This document shows positions 11,132-20,700 of a DNA stretch of 64,000 nt, piece by piece. The DNA comes from Sorghum bicolor. Lineage: Eukaryota > Streptophyta > Magnoliopsida > Poales > Poaceae. Numbering within the stretch: the stretch's first letter is position 1; each line of letters begins with the position of its first letter. The notes under the pieces are model-generated. The model saw only the letters and a list, made by a program, of their open reading frames with translations, did no database searches and had not been told where the DNA came from. The stretch covers positions 18,809,972 to 18,873,971 of the forward strand of contig NC_012877.2 in the NCBI RefSeq assembly GCF_000003195.3, in the 5' to 3' direction. A program made the translations under genes and the position numbers.

Positions 11132-12210
11132 TCTCTACACCTAAAAATTGGAAAGGACCCATCTACCACACCCATGGTGAAGCCACAACTCACATCCCTT
11201 TTAGTCATGATAGACTATCCCATAAACCTAGGCCCCACTCAACCATGCATGCAAAATTGTTTTAGCGAATTTAAAAAAGTCATAACTTTTAAACTAAAAA
11301 TATAAATTAAATTCCGATTGCACCATTAAATTTCTCATAACAAATCCTTCGAAACAAGATCACACATGGATATATTTAGATAAATTTTTATTACTTAATA
11401 TTTATCTCTACAACTAAAAATTATGGAGAGGATCCATCCACAACTTTTATCCCTTTGGTGGTTTTTTTACTGCGCGATGACACGCTATCCCATCAACCTA
11501 GGCCTCACTCACTTAAAATTGTTTTAGCGAATTAAAAAAATCATAACTCCAAAACCGAATATATAAATTAAATTCTGATTGCATCACGCATGCAAAATTG
11601 TTTTAGCGAATTTAAAAAAGTCATAACTTTTAAACCGAAGATATAAATTAAATTTCGATTGTTTCATCCCTTTGGTGGTTTTTTTACTGCGCGATGACAC
11701 GCTATCCCATCAACCTAGGCCTCACTCACTTAAAATTGTTTTAGCGAATTAAAAAAATCATAACTCCAAAACCGAAGATATAAATTAAATTCTGATTGCA
11801 TCACGCATGCAAAATTGTTTTAGCGAATTTAAAAAAGTCATAACTTTTAAACCGAAGATATAAATTAAATTTTGATTGCACCATTAAATTTCTCATAACA
11901 AATCCTTCAAAACAAGATCGCACATGGATATATTTAGATAAAATTTTATTAATGAATATTTATCTCTACAACTAAAATTATGGAGAGGACCTATCCACAA
12001 CTTTCATCCCTTTGGTGGTTTTTTTACTGCGCGATGACACACTATCCCATCAACCTAGGCCTCACTCACCTAAAATTGTTTTAGCGAATTAAAAAAATCA
12101 TACCTCCTAAACTAGAGATATAAATTAAATTCTGATTGCATCATTAAATTTTTTATAACAAATTCTTCAAAACAAGATCACACATGAATATTTATCTTAT
12201 AGAGATAAAA
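11132..12210 (+). repeat. Three repeated Helitron 5'-end modules with internal duplications
   Basis: The start motif TCTCTACA(A/C)CTAAAA occurs at 11132, 11405 and 11963, each preceded by A. Each is followed by the same ordered blocks: CTATCCCAT(C/A)AACCTAGGC, AAAATTGTTTTAGCGAATT, ATATAAATTAAATT and AAACAAGATC(A/G)CACATG. Within the second module the block CCCTTTGGTGGTTTTTTTAC recurs after 217 bases (11451 and 11668), showing a further internal duplication; its third copy is at 12008. Confidence 0.85.
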
Positions 12211-12602
12211 TATTTTCTTTTATTAAGTAGAAACAATATTCTAGGTTCAATGGACAATGTTCTGTCTTTGTAAAAAAACTGTTATCGATTTAGAAGAATA
12301 GTATTTTGGTTTTAGGTTTATGAAACTGATATTACAATATACATAAAAATACATAAATACATGACATAGATAAAAATAATAAAAAAATCTAGAGTAAAAA
12401 GCATAAAAAAAATAAATACACAAAATGGAGAAAAATTTCAAATAATGTCAAAGGGTTACTTTTTAAATATCGTAAATATATTTATAGAACATTAACATCA
12501 CTAAATACATCATAGAACATCATTAAATATATTATAGAACATCACATCTATTATAGATTACATGTATACTAAGTGAACACCGTAAGAAACATCATAGAAC
12601 AT

Positions 12603-12604
<2 letters not shown>

Positions 12605-12649
<45 letters not shown>
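12605..12649. repeat. (TA)n microsatellite
   Basis: About 22 uninterrupted TA units inside the Helitron. Confidence 0.95.
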
Positions 12650-12651
<2 letters not shown>

Positions 12652-12715
12652 CGTAAACATGACATAACACAATATAGAACACTAAATATATACTACATAA
12701 ATATCACATATATAT

Positions 12716-13076
12716 AGAAAATAAAAATAAAAAAAATAAAATTACTAAGAAAAAAAATATAAAAACAAACATAATTAACAAATGATAAAAAATGCATAGA
12801 ACAAATAAAATTCATGAATAATTTAAATAAGGATAAAATTAAGATCAAAAGAAAGTAAAATATAAAATAAGAATGAAGAAACATAGAAAATCTGAAAAGA
12901 AAAAAGAAAAACAAATAGAAGCAAGGAAGATCAATAAAAATAAAACCAAAAGAAAAAGGAAATAAAAGGTAAAATTAAAACAAGAAAAGAATAAGGAAAG
13001 GACAAAAAATAAAATAAAATCGAAAAACAAAAACTGAAATGAAATGAAAAAGGAAGAATATAGACAGAAAAAAATA
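12716..13076. repeat. Purine-rich (A/G) low-complexity tract
   Basis: The plus strand is almost all A and G with scattered T (AAAATAAAA, GAAAAAGGAAATAAAA and similar). The reverse strand shows long Phe/Leu-rich frames that are only a product of this composition. No gene is supported. Confidence 0.7.
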
Positions 13077-13850
13077 TTGTCCACGTACTTACTTTATTGG
13101 TTTTGTCCTTAATCATAGTCAAGTGGACTCCCATACCCAATGTGACTATGACATAAGTCGATTCCATAAAACATGAATGCAATCTACTGCTTTGTCTTAT
13201 GTATAGTATGTCATTTCCTATTTTGCTTCTATCATAGCAGTTGAAGGAGATGCTTCCTCACAGCATTTCTTAAAACCATTCCTTGTTATGGACCTGTGCT
13301 ACACTTTTTCTCCCTAGAATTCTGCAAAAGTTGGAATTGCTCTCTTCTTATTATATGCTTCCTTTAAAACAAAATTATAGGTAAAATAACCGCACTGTAA
13401 TTAACATATATCACTATAGAGACTTCATTTAGCCACTGAAATATGTCTTGCATAACCTGATACTTCTCTGCTCATGATTGGAACTATATATATCACTAAT
13501 AAAGTATTATACAAACAGGATGACAAGTGCAATCATTAGCACCCGGTCTCCTCGGCAACAAGCCTGGTGCACACCATCAAGCATACTTTTTCATTTTCTA
13601 TACTGATATTGTGGTTGTGTTTTTTTAGATATAGCAGTTTTTTTATGCTATATTGTACTGCTCTTCATGTAAAAAAACTGCTGCAAAACTGCATATAATA
13701 TATTACTGCTCTTTATTTCCAATGTATAATAACATATGTAACATATATACCTATACACATATTTGTATACTATTCTTAATTATTTTCAATCTACAAATTA
13801 AACGTATTATGTTTTTTTATATAATGCAACACCTATGCTATGCTAACCCA

Positions 13851-13868
13851 TGCGCGCGAGGGCGCGCA
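13851..13868 (+). promoter_or_regulatory. Helitron 3' terminal hairpin
   Basis: TGCGCGC GAGG GCGCGCA: a perfect 7-bp GC stem with a 4-base loop, seven bases before CTAG. In Helitrons this hairpin acts as the termination signal for rolling-circle transfer. Confidence 0.78.
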
Positions 13869-13879
13869 CCATCTACTAG

Positions 13880-14687
13880 TTTGATCATCATACCGATCAA
13901 GGGTTGCAAGGGTCTGGAAAAGGATGTGATTTGGGCCTTGCTATTTGTAGACAAGCATGTTATGATATTGTTCTGGAGTCCTTATCGTTCGCGGCATATA
14001 TAGATTAGATAGACCAATAATCCCAAGGAAAGGAAAACAAATATTATTTTACTAGGAAAAAAAAACTAACGACCAGCTACAAATAAAGGAGAGTTTGCTT
14101 GCTCCCGTGGATTATCACGTCAAAGCACACAGGTACAAGGAACAAAAGGAAATAGCTAGAAAGAAACATAGATTAGGTATCAACAAGAGAGAGAGAAATT
14201 GATGATCGGAGCAAAGATAATGCTAGAAGAAAAACCAACGTTCAGATTCATGTGGAAATAAATTCCAGGAAAATACTGAAATAATTCCTAAGAAATTTTA
14301 ATAGATCGGTTGATGGAAGATGAACTCAAAAGAATGATTTGGAGCAAAATTTGGGGATCCTATTAAACTCCAAATAAAAAGATTAAGATCGAGAAGGTCA
14401 GAACTTAATTTAAAAAACGAGAGAGATACACTGGAACCAGACCAACGACCTACTCAATGCATTTACTCACTCACCATACAAAGTCATGCAACAAGAAAGC
14501 ACCACATCATATCAACAAAAGCCCATCATGTTAATTCGGAACAATTTTGAAATTCACATTTCTTTTCTATTAATAATTTGCACTAACTCAACTAAACTTG
14601 GCAAATCTTATACAAATATTAAATTCATTTTATTTTATTTATTGTTTTCTATGCACAACCCAAAATTAAAAAATTTGGGGTGTGACA
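13880..14687 (+). other. 3' part of element K
   Basis: Non-coding and AT-rich, resumed after the Helitron. The segment 14240-14620 shows the same 'ggaaaat...aaatt' style as the last 500 bases of J and ends in the shared terminus. No gene seen. Confidence 0.55.
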
Positions 14688-14695
14688 AGAGGGTA

Positions 14696-15040
14696 TGGTG
14701 TTAGAAGCAAAAAGAGTGTCCTTGTACAAGAGTACAAAGAACTTTGCATTAGGTTCACTCAACTCCTTTAGATCCCCTTTCCTAGCCATCATAACTAACC
14801 CCTGTTTTCCCAGTTTTTGGGTTCTTTGTAGCTGTGGGGTTTTATTTGGCTGTGGAAACTCTTCCACACTATTTTTGTGGGTCACTCTTAAGTGGTTCTC
14901 GCTCTCTCTCTCTGTTTCTTCTTGAGATCATCTTTTAAGATTTCCTCCGGTGTCAAAGGAAGCAAAGAAATTCACTCTCCTTTGTACACAAAAGACAGCT
15001 TGTTGGTTCTTCCAAAAATCTGAACATCACGATCATATAA
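14696..15040 (-). pseudogene. H protease-RT linker
   Basis: After the stop at 15041-15043 the minus-strand frame continues in a recognisable gypsy linker, ending ALLYKDTLFASNTIPS-like at the K junction (visible: FFVLLYKDTLFASNTIPS). It holds no catalytic motif and is rich in Lys, Arg and Glu. It shows that K landed between protease and RT, not at the edge of H. Confidence 0.7.
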
Positions 15041-16801
15041 TCATGGTCTACCTAGCAGCAGCTGGCACGCTTGCATAGGCACCACGTCACACTCTACATG
15101 ATCATTATACCTCCCAATAGAGAAAGAAACTGTCACAACATGGCTCACACGCAGCGTGCCACAATCATTCAGCCACTGCATCATGTATGGATTAGGATGA
15201 CGCCTTTGTTTTAGCTCCATTCTATCAACCAATTCTTGGCTAGCAATATTGTTGCAGCTGCTATTGTCAACAATAATTCTACACAACTTCTCTTTGATCA
15301 TGCCTCGAGTGTGGAAAAGATTGTGTCGCTGCCCATTCTCTTCCTTTGCAGCAGTAACACTAAGCACACGAAGAGAAATAAAGCAGTTGTTATCACCTTC
15401 ATCGGGTTGGATCTCATTATCATTGTTTTCATGATCCTCATCATATCTTGGACCTTCTTCCTCTTGATCACTTTCAGATTCCCATTCACCATTCTCATTC
15501 ACAATCATGGTCCTCCTACTGGGACATTGTGCAGCAATATGTCCACGACCATGGCACTTGTGGCACACAATTTCTCTACTATGTGCAGAGGAAGTAGTAG
15601 CTGAGAAAGCAATAGTTGGGGATGCTGCGCTTGCAGCAGGACGCTGCTGATTTCTAGGAGATGATGTTGTAGAAACCACCATCTTTGAAGGATCATTAGA
15701 TGAGGAGGGCCTAGCTGCAGCACCTTGGGACCGTCCCCCACCGAAAGAAGTACTGGACTGCTGCTTGCGCCATGGGGCTGTAATAGAATGACTTGCATAA
15801 GATTTTCCACATGTCTCTTGCTGAATTTTTGTTTCAGTACGCATAGCTTGATCAACAAGGTCTTGCAACGTATGATATGGAAACATCTCAACAAAACCAG
15901 CAATGTCCTCATTGAGACCACCCAAAAATCTTGCCATTTTTGACTCTGGATCCTCTCTAATTCTAGTCCGCACTAACAGCAGTTCCATCTCCTTATAATA
16001 CTCATCAACCGATCTTTTTCCTTGCTTCAACATTTATAACCTATTGCGAAGGTCACGCTGATAGCTTGACGGTACAAATCGCCTTCTCATCACTTGCTTC
16101 ATCTCTTCCCATGTGTTGATATGTTCACGGCCCAACACAAGTTGATTCTCTTGTATCTGATTCCACCAAGTCAGAGCATAACTAGAGAACTCCACTAAAG
16201 CAAGATTGACACACCTCTGATCAGAGAGATTATGCACTCTAATAATTTGATCACACTGCTCAGCCCACTCAAGATATGCATCTGCATCCTCTCTTCCAGT
16301 GAATTTTGGGATACTCAACTTGACACGAGCAATGCTGTCCGGATCTTCCCTATTACGACGACCATGATGATGCTCTCTATCTCCATGATAAGCATGCCGC
16401 CGGTGATCATTGCGCCGCCTATGCACCCCATCATTTGCAAAGGGATTCTCATCAGACCCCTCTTTGTGATCAAAGTTATAAAATTATTCATCATCAAAAT
16501 GAACACGATGGCCATGACCACGTCCATGAGCTCGTCCTCCATCTTGGCCATGATGACCAGCCCGCCTGCCACCACCACGACCATCTCTAACACGGTCATG
16601 TCCTCCATTAGAATTTTCAGCACCAGATTCATCAGATTGATGCCGAGGAGCCCTCCGCCCATCTGCAGGTATGTGTGCATCAAGCATCCTCTCCATGGCC
16701 TGCAAGAGTGAGTCTGCCATTTGGCGCAACTCAGCCCGTGCAACAGGGGGTTCTCCTTCTCCACGACGATTACCATGAATACTTGAGTTGGATCCTGTCA
16801 T
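15041..16801 (-). pseudogene. gag: H gag with zinc knuckle and retropepsin domain, three stops
   Basis: Gag forms the particle that packages element RNA. The order is an Arg/Gly/His-rich N-terminus (from MTGSNSSIHG at 16801), the capsid-like retrotransposon gag domain (AYLEWAEQCDQIIRVHN, LTWWNQIQ, SVDEYYKEMELLLVRT), a CCHC knuckle (CHKCHGRGHIAAQC), an acidic stretch, then the protease. The protease active-site loop reads IIVDNSSCNNIAS, with N where D-G-G/S-S is usual, and the far motif is LLLGRP. Stops lie at 16484-16486 (TAA), 16034-16036 (TAA between RNRL and MLKQG) and 15041-15043 (TGA after LLLGRP, where Trp is expected). Confidence 0.88.
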
Positions 16802-17447
16802 GTTAGCACTAAAGCAAAATATAGTGGAATGGGTAAATTTGTGGAATCACACAACCTCACCACTTACTTACCAATGCTCATTCCTGTTCTCAAGGACAGT
16901 GAATTGTGCTAGTGTAGCGGCTCAACAGAAGTGATTCCGAGGTCGCAAGGATTACGAGTCGAATGTCCTGGTTTCAGTTTTAGGTGGAGCTATAGGTGGC
17001 TAAACATGGGAGGCTACGGTACTGAAAATCAAGTGGTTTGATGTGCTCATAAGATGTAATGTTGCTGGTATATAAATCACCAAGAATCTGAATATGTAAA
17101 CTGAATTTTTCAGTGAGCAAACCACAATACAACCCCTTTCCTCTTCTTCTACTTTTTCTGTTCTTTCTCTTTTCTTTTCTCTGAATTTTTTTCATTGACT
17201 TTTTTTGAACTCTTTTTTTTATACTAACAGGGGTGCGGATAACAAATGAAACACAACACAATATATGTAAAGAGGGTGACTAGCAACTTGATGAACACAA
17301 AACACAAGATAACATACCGTCAAAGGGCTCTAGGATTTTTTTGTGGCTTTTTCAGTGGACTATAGGTGATGAACAAAACATTAACAAATGATAGATAAAC
17401 TAAAGGTAGATATGTGGATGATTGTGAGACCTACCGTGACAACGAAA
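16802..17447 (-). other. H untranslated leader
   Basis: It lies between the primer site and gag. It is pyrimidine-rich on the plus strand near 17130-17225 and has no gene. This would be the packaging and leader region of the element RNA. Confidence 0.6.
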
Positions 17448-17459
17448 GCTTTGATACCA
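17448..17459 (-). promoter_or_regulatory. H primer-binding site (initiator tRNA-Met type)
   Basis: Reads TGGTATCAAAGC on the element strand, two bases inside the 5' LTR. It differs at one base from TGGTATCAGAGC, the complement of the 3' end of plant initiator tRNA-Met. Confidence 0.88.
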
Positions 17460-17461
17460 GT

Positions 17462-18704
17462 TGATAGGGCACCGATATGATTCGGTATGAGGGTGGCCCG
17501 ATCTTCACGACAGCAGATCAAAAGAACAAGGATAACTTGCTGCGAACAGCGAGTAACTAGCTTTATACCTGACAAAGGTTGGTTGCGACTAAGCGACGGG
17601 GAGAGAGGCACGAAACCACGAAGACTTCGACTCGATCTCCGAACGACCGCAGAACCACAATCCGGAACTAATCCACACAATACGGCGCAGCCAAACAGAA
17701 GCCGTAGAGCACGAAGTAGGGGAACCTAGAGGATTCACTTCACAAGTCCAAGAAGAACAAGGAAGAACAAAGGTTGAATAAGGCACTCAGCAGCGTAGCT
17801 GCAATATCATGTAGTTTATCAAATGATCAAAGGTTGCTGATAGTTTAGAGGTAGGGGATATTTATACTAGGAACAACCCTCCTAGATAGGTATGAAAACG
17901 AAATAGAGTTTCCGAGGGAAGGAAATGTGAAAGGACCCCTCGGAATGGAAGGAAATGTGAAAGGTCCCCTCGGAATGGATTCCTGAACTGGTTTTGCGTG
18001 AGTGTTGGCCTCCAGAGCAGTTTCCAATAAACTAACCATAACTTTTTATTAGGAAGTTCAAATGATGAACTGTTTCTTGGATGTGAAACTAGACTCCAAG
18101 AGCTTTCCAGCAATGTATGCCATGCACCACGAAACAATGTAGATTGGTACAGTTTTGCATGGCAATTTGTACCAACATTCTGTCACGACAGACTGTTGAC
18201 CTTCTAAGCAGTCTGTACTCATTCTGGTCTGCAGGCAATATGGAGTATCCAAACTGGTCGCCACTAGATTCATTGGAAAATAGATTCGACAAGCTTTCCA
18301 ACAAGTCCTCATGGGCCTTCATAGCTTTTGTGATTAAAAAGTTATAAAGATTTCTTTGCACTGGTCCGTTCTTGACTTCCACTGGTCCATTTTTGACTCT
18401 CTGGTCCGTTTTGTAGTGTCTTCTGGAAGTTGCACTGGTTCGTTCTTCGCGGTCCGATTCATCCTTCTCTTCTTCTATATACCTGAGTACAATCAAGGTA
18501 GAACACTTAGGTAGTATATAATTCTCATTAATGTTAAAATGAATCTCACAAAGTAGCGCGTGGACCTCTTGTTGTAGCTTCTTTGCACGACTACGTGTAA
18601 CCAGTCCATCGATGACTTGGGCTGGTGTCGGTGTAGGTAAAACTTGAGTGGTTGTAGCTTGACTTGGAGCTTGTGACATCTTGCTTGCTGGCATGGTCAT
18701 ATCA
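17462..18704 (-). repeat. H 5' LTR (right copy, 1243 bp)
   Basis: Starts TGATAGGGCACC and ends GCATGGTCATATCA. It is 28 bp longer than the left copy because GGAATGGAAGGAAATGTGAA-type sequence is tandemly duplicated around 17925-17985. It retains an open minus-strand frame of 203 codons (18089-18700), see next entry. Confidence 0.9.
18089..18700 (-). other. LTR-encoded open frame, C-terminal extension of H pol
   Basis: An uninterrupted 203-codon frame begins [15 protein letters not shown] and includes GLVTRSRAKKLQQEVHALL, a Lys/Arg-rich stretch like the TRARAK motif that commonly follows integrase in grass gypsy polyproteins. In the 3' LTR the same frame lies just after the polypurine tract, so an intact element would read from integrase into its LTR. 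In the left LTR the frame is broken by a TAA. The 5' LTR copy shown here has no integrase before it, so it is not a gene by itself. The end of the biologically used frame is unknown. Confidence 0.55.
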
Positions 18705-18709
18705 CAAGG

Positions 18710-19412
18710 CGTGAGTGGTAGACATTGTGTAGGCGTGGTGCTTAGACATCATCTATCTGCAAATGCACCCTATGTTCCGGGCCATGTGGTAGATCGTGAA
18801 GGTGACTATTATAGCTTCGTTTAGTCCTCTGTAGTCCACCCCCTAAATATAGGCCTAGTAGAGCCTGGGTCAGGAGGGGAATGTCTTACTCTGTTTCTGA
18901 CCCCCCCTCTTACAACTGCTCCTTAGTATGAATACAGGTTAAGTCTAACCATGATTGCTAGATGTAATTGCACTAATTAGGGTAGGTCAATGACCTATGA
19001 TTAGAATGACCTTAGGAGTCAATCTTTAGTTTCTAGTTCTTTCTAGAGTCACACCTAGGTAGGAACATGCGCTATGGGACCGCCCTATCGAATATCTTGG
19101 TATTTATTAATTATTTTTATTTATGGTTTAGTTGATTCCTGTTTGAGTAGATCTAGTGGAACTCTTATCACAAGTATAAGTTACGACTTTTATTCTTTAT
19201 ACCTTCACCTGCCTTCCCAGTGGTAGAATTATAAATAACGATACCTGGAACTTTCCTGGGTGAAATGCTATAACGGGATTATTTTATCTATGTGCTTGTG
19301 GATAACCTTTATTCATCTTATAAGAGTGCTATGATCATAAGTACTACCACACTTCTTGCATTGTGTTAGGGATGACAACTTAGCATAAGCAATGTAAGCG
19401 GTGTCCCAAACA
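18710..19412 (+). other. Distal part of A 5' LTR
   Basis: It resumes A's LTR after H (GTGAGTGGTAGACATTGTG...) and matches E's LTR from about 43670 onward. The final part is AT-rich with CTTTCCTGGGTGAAATGC and GATGACAACTTAGCATAAGC, like the D and D' LTR ends read in reverse. No gene. Confidence 0.6.
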
Positions 19413-19416
19413 TTTC

Positions 19417-19430
19417 TGGCGCCGTTGTTA
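19417..19430 (+). promoter_or_regulatory. A primer-binding site (tRNA-Asp type)
   Basis: TGGCGCCGTTGTTA, complementary in its first eleven bases to the 3' end of plant tRNA-Asp (…CAACGGCGCCA), as used by Athila-type elements. Confidence 0.82.
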
Positions 19431-19487
19431 GGATTAGGGTTTTTCTCTACTTCTAGTTATGCTGTTAGAAATGTCAATAAGCATTTC

Positions 19488-19505
19488 TAGCGCTGTTGCC
19501 GGGGA
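19488..19505 (+). promoter_or_regulatory. Second primer-site-like sequence
   Basis: TAGCGCTGTTGCCGGGGA, 71 bp after the first. It matches the longer tRNA-Asp complement TGGCGCCGTTGCCGGGGA except at two bases, and is preceded by AAGCATTTC as in elements B and C. Confidence 0.6.
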
Positions 19506-19648
19506 AGGCATGGAGGTTAAGAATAAACATTGAATATTTAAAGCATAACTTTATACATGTGATAATTGAGAAACACTATTGATCTTTTACTCAAATAGCC
19601 TTACCTTGTCGTTTGTCTACGAGCTTATATTTTAATGTAGGGTAATGT

Positions 19649-20400
19649 ATGATTGGTTTTGATCACCTGACAAACTACATTGAGGATCCTAAGACACTAA
19701 TAAGAAAAGCTAAAGCAAAACTTAGGAAGAAGATCCCTCGCACTTTGTTAGAGAAAGACCGACCAAGAAGAAGCTTGACACCTACGTTCGAAGCAATGGC
19801 CAAGACTTTCCATGAAGTCTCCACTCCAACCACTGCCAACATCAGGACTGGACCCACAGTCAATGTGGGAGATGAAGGATTCGAGCTCAAGCCAGCTTTG
19901 ATCAACAAGGTGCAAGGAAATCAGTTTTATGGGAAAGCACATGAAGATGCGAGTGCTCACCTCCAACACTTCCTAGAGATTTGCAGCACTTTCACCCTCA
20001 AGGGAGTATCCAAAGATGCCATATTACTCCGCCTGTTCCCATTCTCACTCTTGGGAAGGGCAAAGCAATTGTTCTACGCTAACAAGGATAAGAATACTAC
20101 ATGGGATATTTGCTCCACTACTTTCCTAGCCAAGTTCTTTCCCGTAGGCAAGATGAATGCCTTACGTGCAAAGATCTCAACCTTCCAGCAATAGTATCAA
20201 GAATCTGTCCGTAAGGCATGGGAACGCTTCCAAGATTACATATCAGAATGTCCTCATCATGGGATGGAAGATTGGCCACTTATGTAGACATTCTATCATG
20301 GGCTCACTACAAGTGCTCGTGAGAACATGGATGCAACTGCTGGAGGATCATTTTTACACTCACTATTCTTCAAGCCACCACTCTTGTTGAGAAGATAGCT
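19649..20400 (+). pseudogene. gag: A gag (Athila type), broken
   Basis: The first frame (19649-20194) contains the Athila gag core: ELKPALINKVQGNQFYG, HLQHFLEICSTFTLKGVS, LRLFPFSLLGRAKQLF and FLAKFFPVGKMNALRAKIS. It stops at a TAG (20192-20194). The same frame continues with YQESVRKAWERFQDYISECP, a second TAG (20285-20287) and TFYHGLTTSARENMDATAGG. Both TAGs sit where Gln is usual. The upstream region 19513-19648 gives no better start. It would encode the capsid-like protein of A. Confidence 0.82.
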
Positions 20401-20451
20401 TCTAACCAATGATGGAACGAAGAACACTCTCAGCCATGAAAGAGGGGAGGA

Positions 20452-20700
20452 ATGCATCAAGTCAAGGAAGTAGACATGCTATCTGCCAAATTGGACCTAC
20501 TCATGAAGAAGCTTGATGAACGTGATCAAAAGAAGGAAGTCATGCACATCCACAACTCTAGAATAACTTGTGAAGAGCGTGGAGGCACTGGCCACATAGG
20601 AAGCAACTGTCCTAAAGTTCAAGAGGATGCCAACTACATCAACAACAACTCCAACTATCGTCCTCAATAGAACCAAGGATGGAATCAACATAATCGAGGG
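20452..20700 (+). pseudogene. A gag tail with a damaged zinc knuckle
   Basis: The frame reads LSAKLDLLMKKLDERDQKK and then CEERGGTGHIGSNCP. A CCHC knuckle needs C-x2-C-x4-H-x4-C; the second Cys is Arg here (CGT where TGT is expected). An Asn/Gln/Tyr-rich segment follows and is broken by a TAG near 20668. This region joins gag to protease. Confidence 0.75.

Larger units (their letters stand above)
11132..13879 (+). mobile_element. Non-autonomous Helitron with repeated 5' ends
   Basis: Helitrons start TC, end CTRR with a hairpin about 11 bases upstream, and insert between A and T. Here the start TCTCTACACC follows an A (11131). The end CTAG (13876-13879) is followed by T, and a 7-bp stem TGCGCGC/GCGCGCA with a GAGG loop sits at 13851-13868. 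The interior is AT-rich, with no Rep or helicase frame, so replication proteins would come from elsewhere. Removing it shortens K to the size of J, which supports both ends. The 5' boundary could also be one of two inner copies at 11405 or 11963. Confidence 0.68.
9651..14687 (+). mobile_element. Element K: LTR-like insertion in H, itself carrying a Helitron
   Basis: It starts TGTCGCACCCAGTTTTAAAG and ends TTTGGGGTGTGACA, the same termini as J. Subtracting the Helitron (11132-13879) leaves about 2.29 kb, close to J's 2.46 kb. Flanking octamers AGAGAGTA (9643-9650) and AGAGGGTA (14688-14695) match at 7 of 8 positions. Removing K and one octamer restores the H polyprotein frame. An octamer duplication is longer than LTR elements usually make. 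No coding capacity is visible; short frames near 10.4-11.0 kb look accidental. Family identity with J is firmer than the superfamily call. Confidence 0.62.
5786..18704 (-). mobile_element. Element H: complete but inactivated Ty3/gypsy retrotransposon, TSD CAAGG
   Basis: Two LTRs (5786-7000 and 17462-18704), both TGATA...TATCA, are flanked by the same pentamer CAAGG (5781-5785 and 18705-18709). On the minus strand the order is 5' LTR, iMet-type primer site, gag with a zinc knuckle, protease, RT, RNase H, integrase, polypurine tract, 3' LTR; this is the Ty3/gypsy order. Without the 5.0-kb K insertion the element is about 7.9 kb. At least eight in-frame stops plus frameshifts make it non-functional. 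It lies inside the 5' LTR of A and is therefore younger than A. Confidence 0.92.
1419..19412 (+). mobile_element. 5' LTR of Athila-type element A, split by three nested insertions
   Basis: The LTR starts TGTTGACACTCC at 1419 and ends CCCAAACA at 19412, five bases before a tRNA-Asp-type primer site. Removing J (2350-4813), I (4996-5713), H (5786-18704) and their 5-bp duplications leaves about 1.9 kb, close to its relatives E (1.42 kb) and D (1.58 kb). The pieces join in the same order as E's LTR: a GGGTTTTATC...TTCCACAAG stretch near 1500, TCTAGTTCAT runs near 2330 and 4820, CGTATAGCACTTACC near 5760, and TAGTCCTCTGTAG near 18820. The left target-site copy would be CCACT; its partner was not found. 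The LTR carries the element's promoter and polyadenylation signals. Confidence 0.72.

Noticed and set aside
12247..13182. Several Phe/Leu-rich minus-strand frames that look like membrane proteins
   Set aside because: They are the translation of a purine-rich A/G tract inside the Helitron; overlapping and low-complexity.
9643..14695. K as a hAT or other 8-bp-duplication DNA transposon
   Set aside because: Termini are TG...CA, match J (5-bp duplication) and carry no transposase; LTR-like remains the simpler reading, though noted as unresolved.
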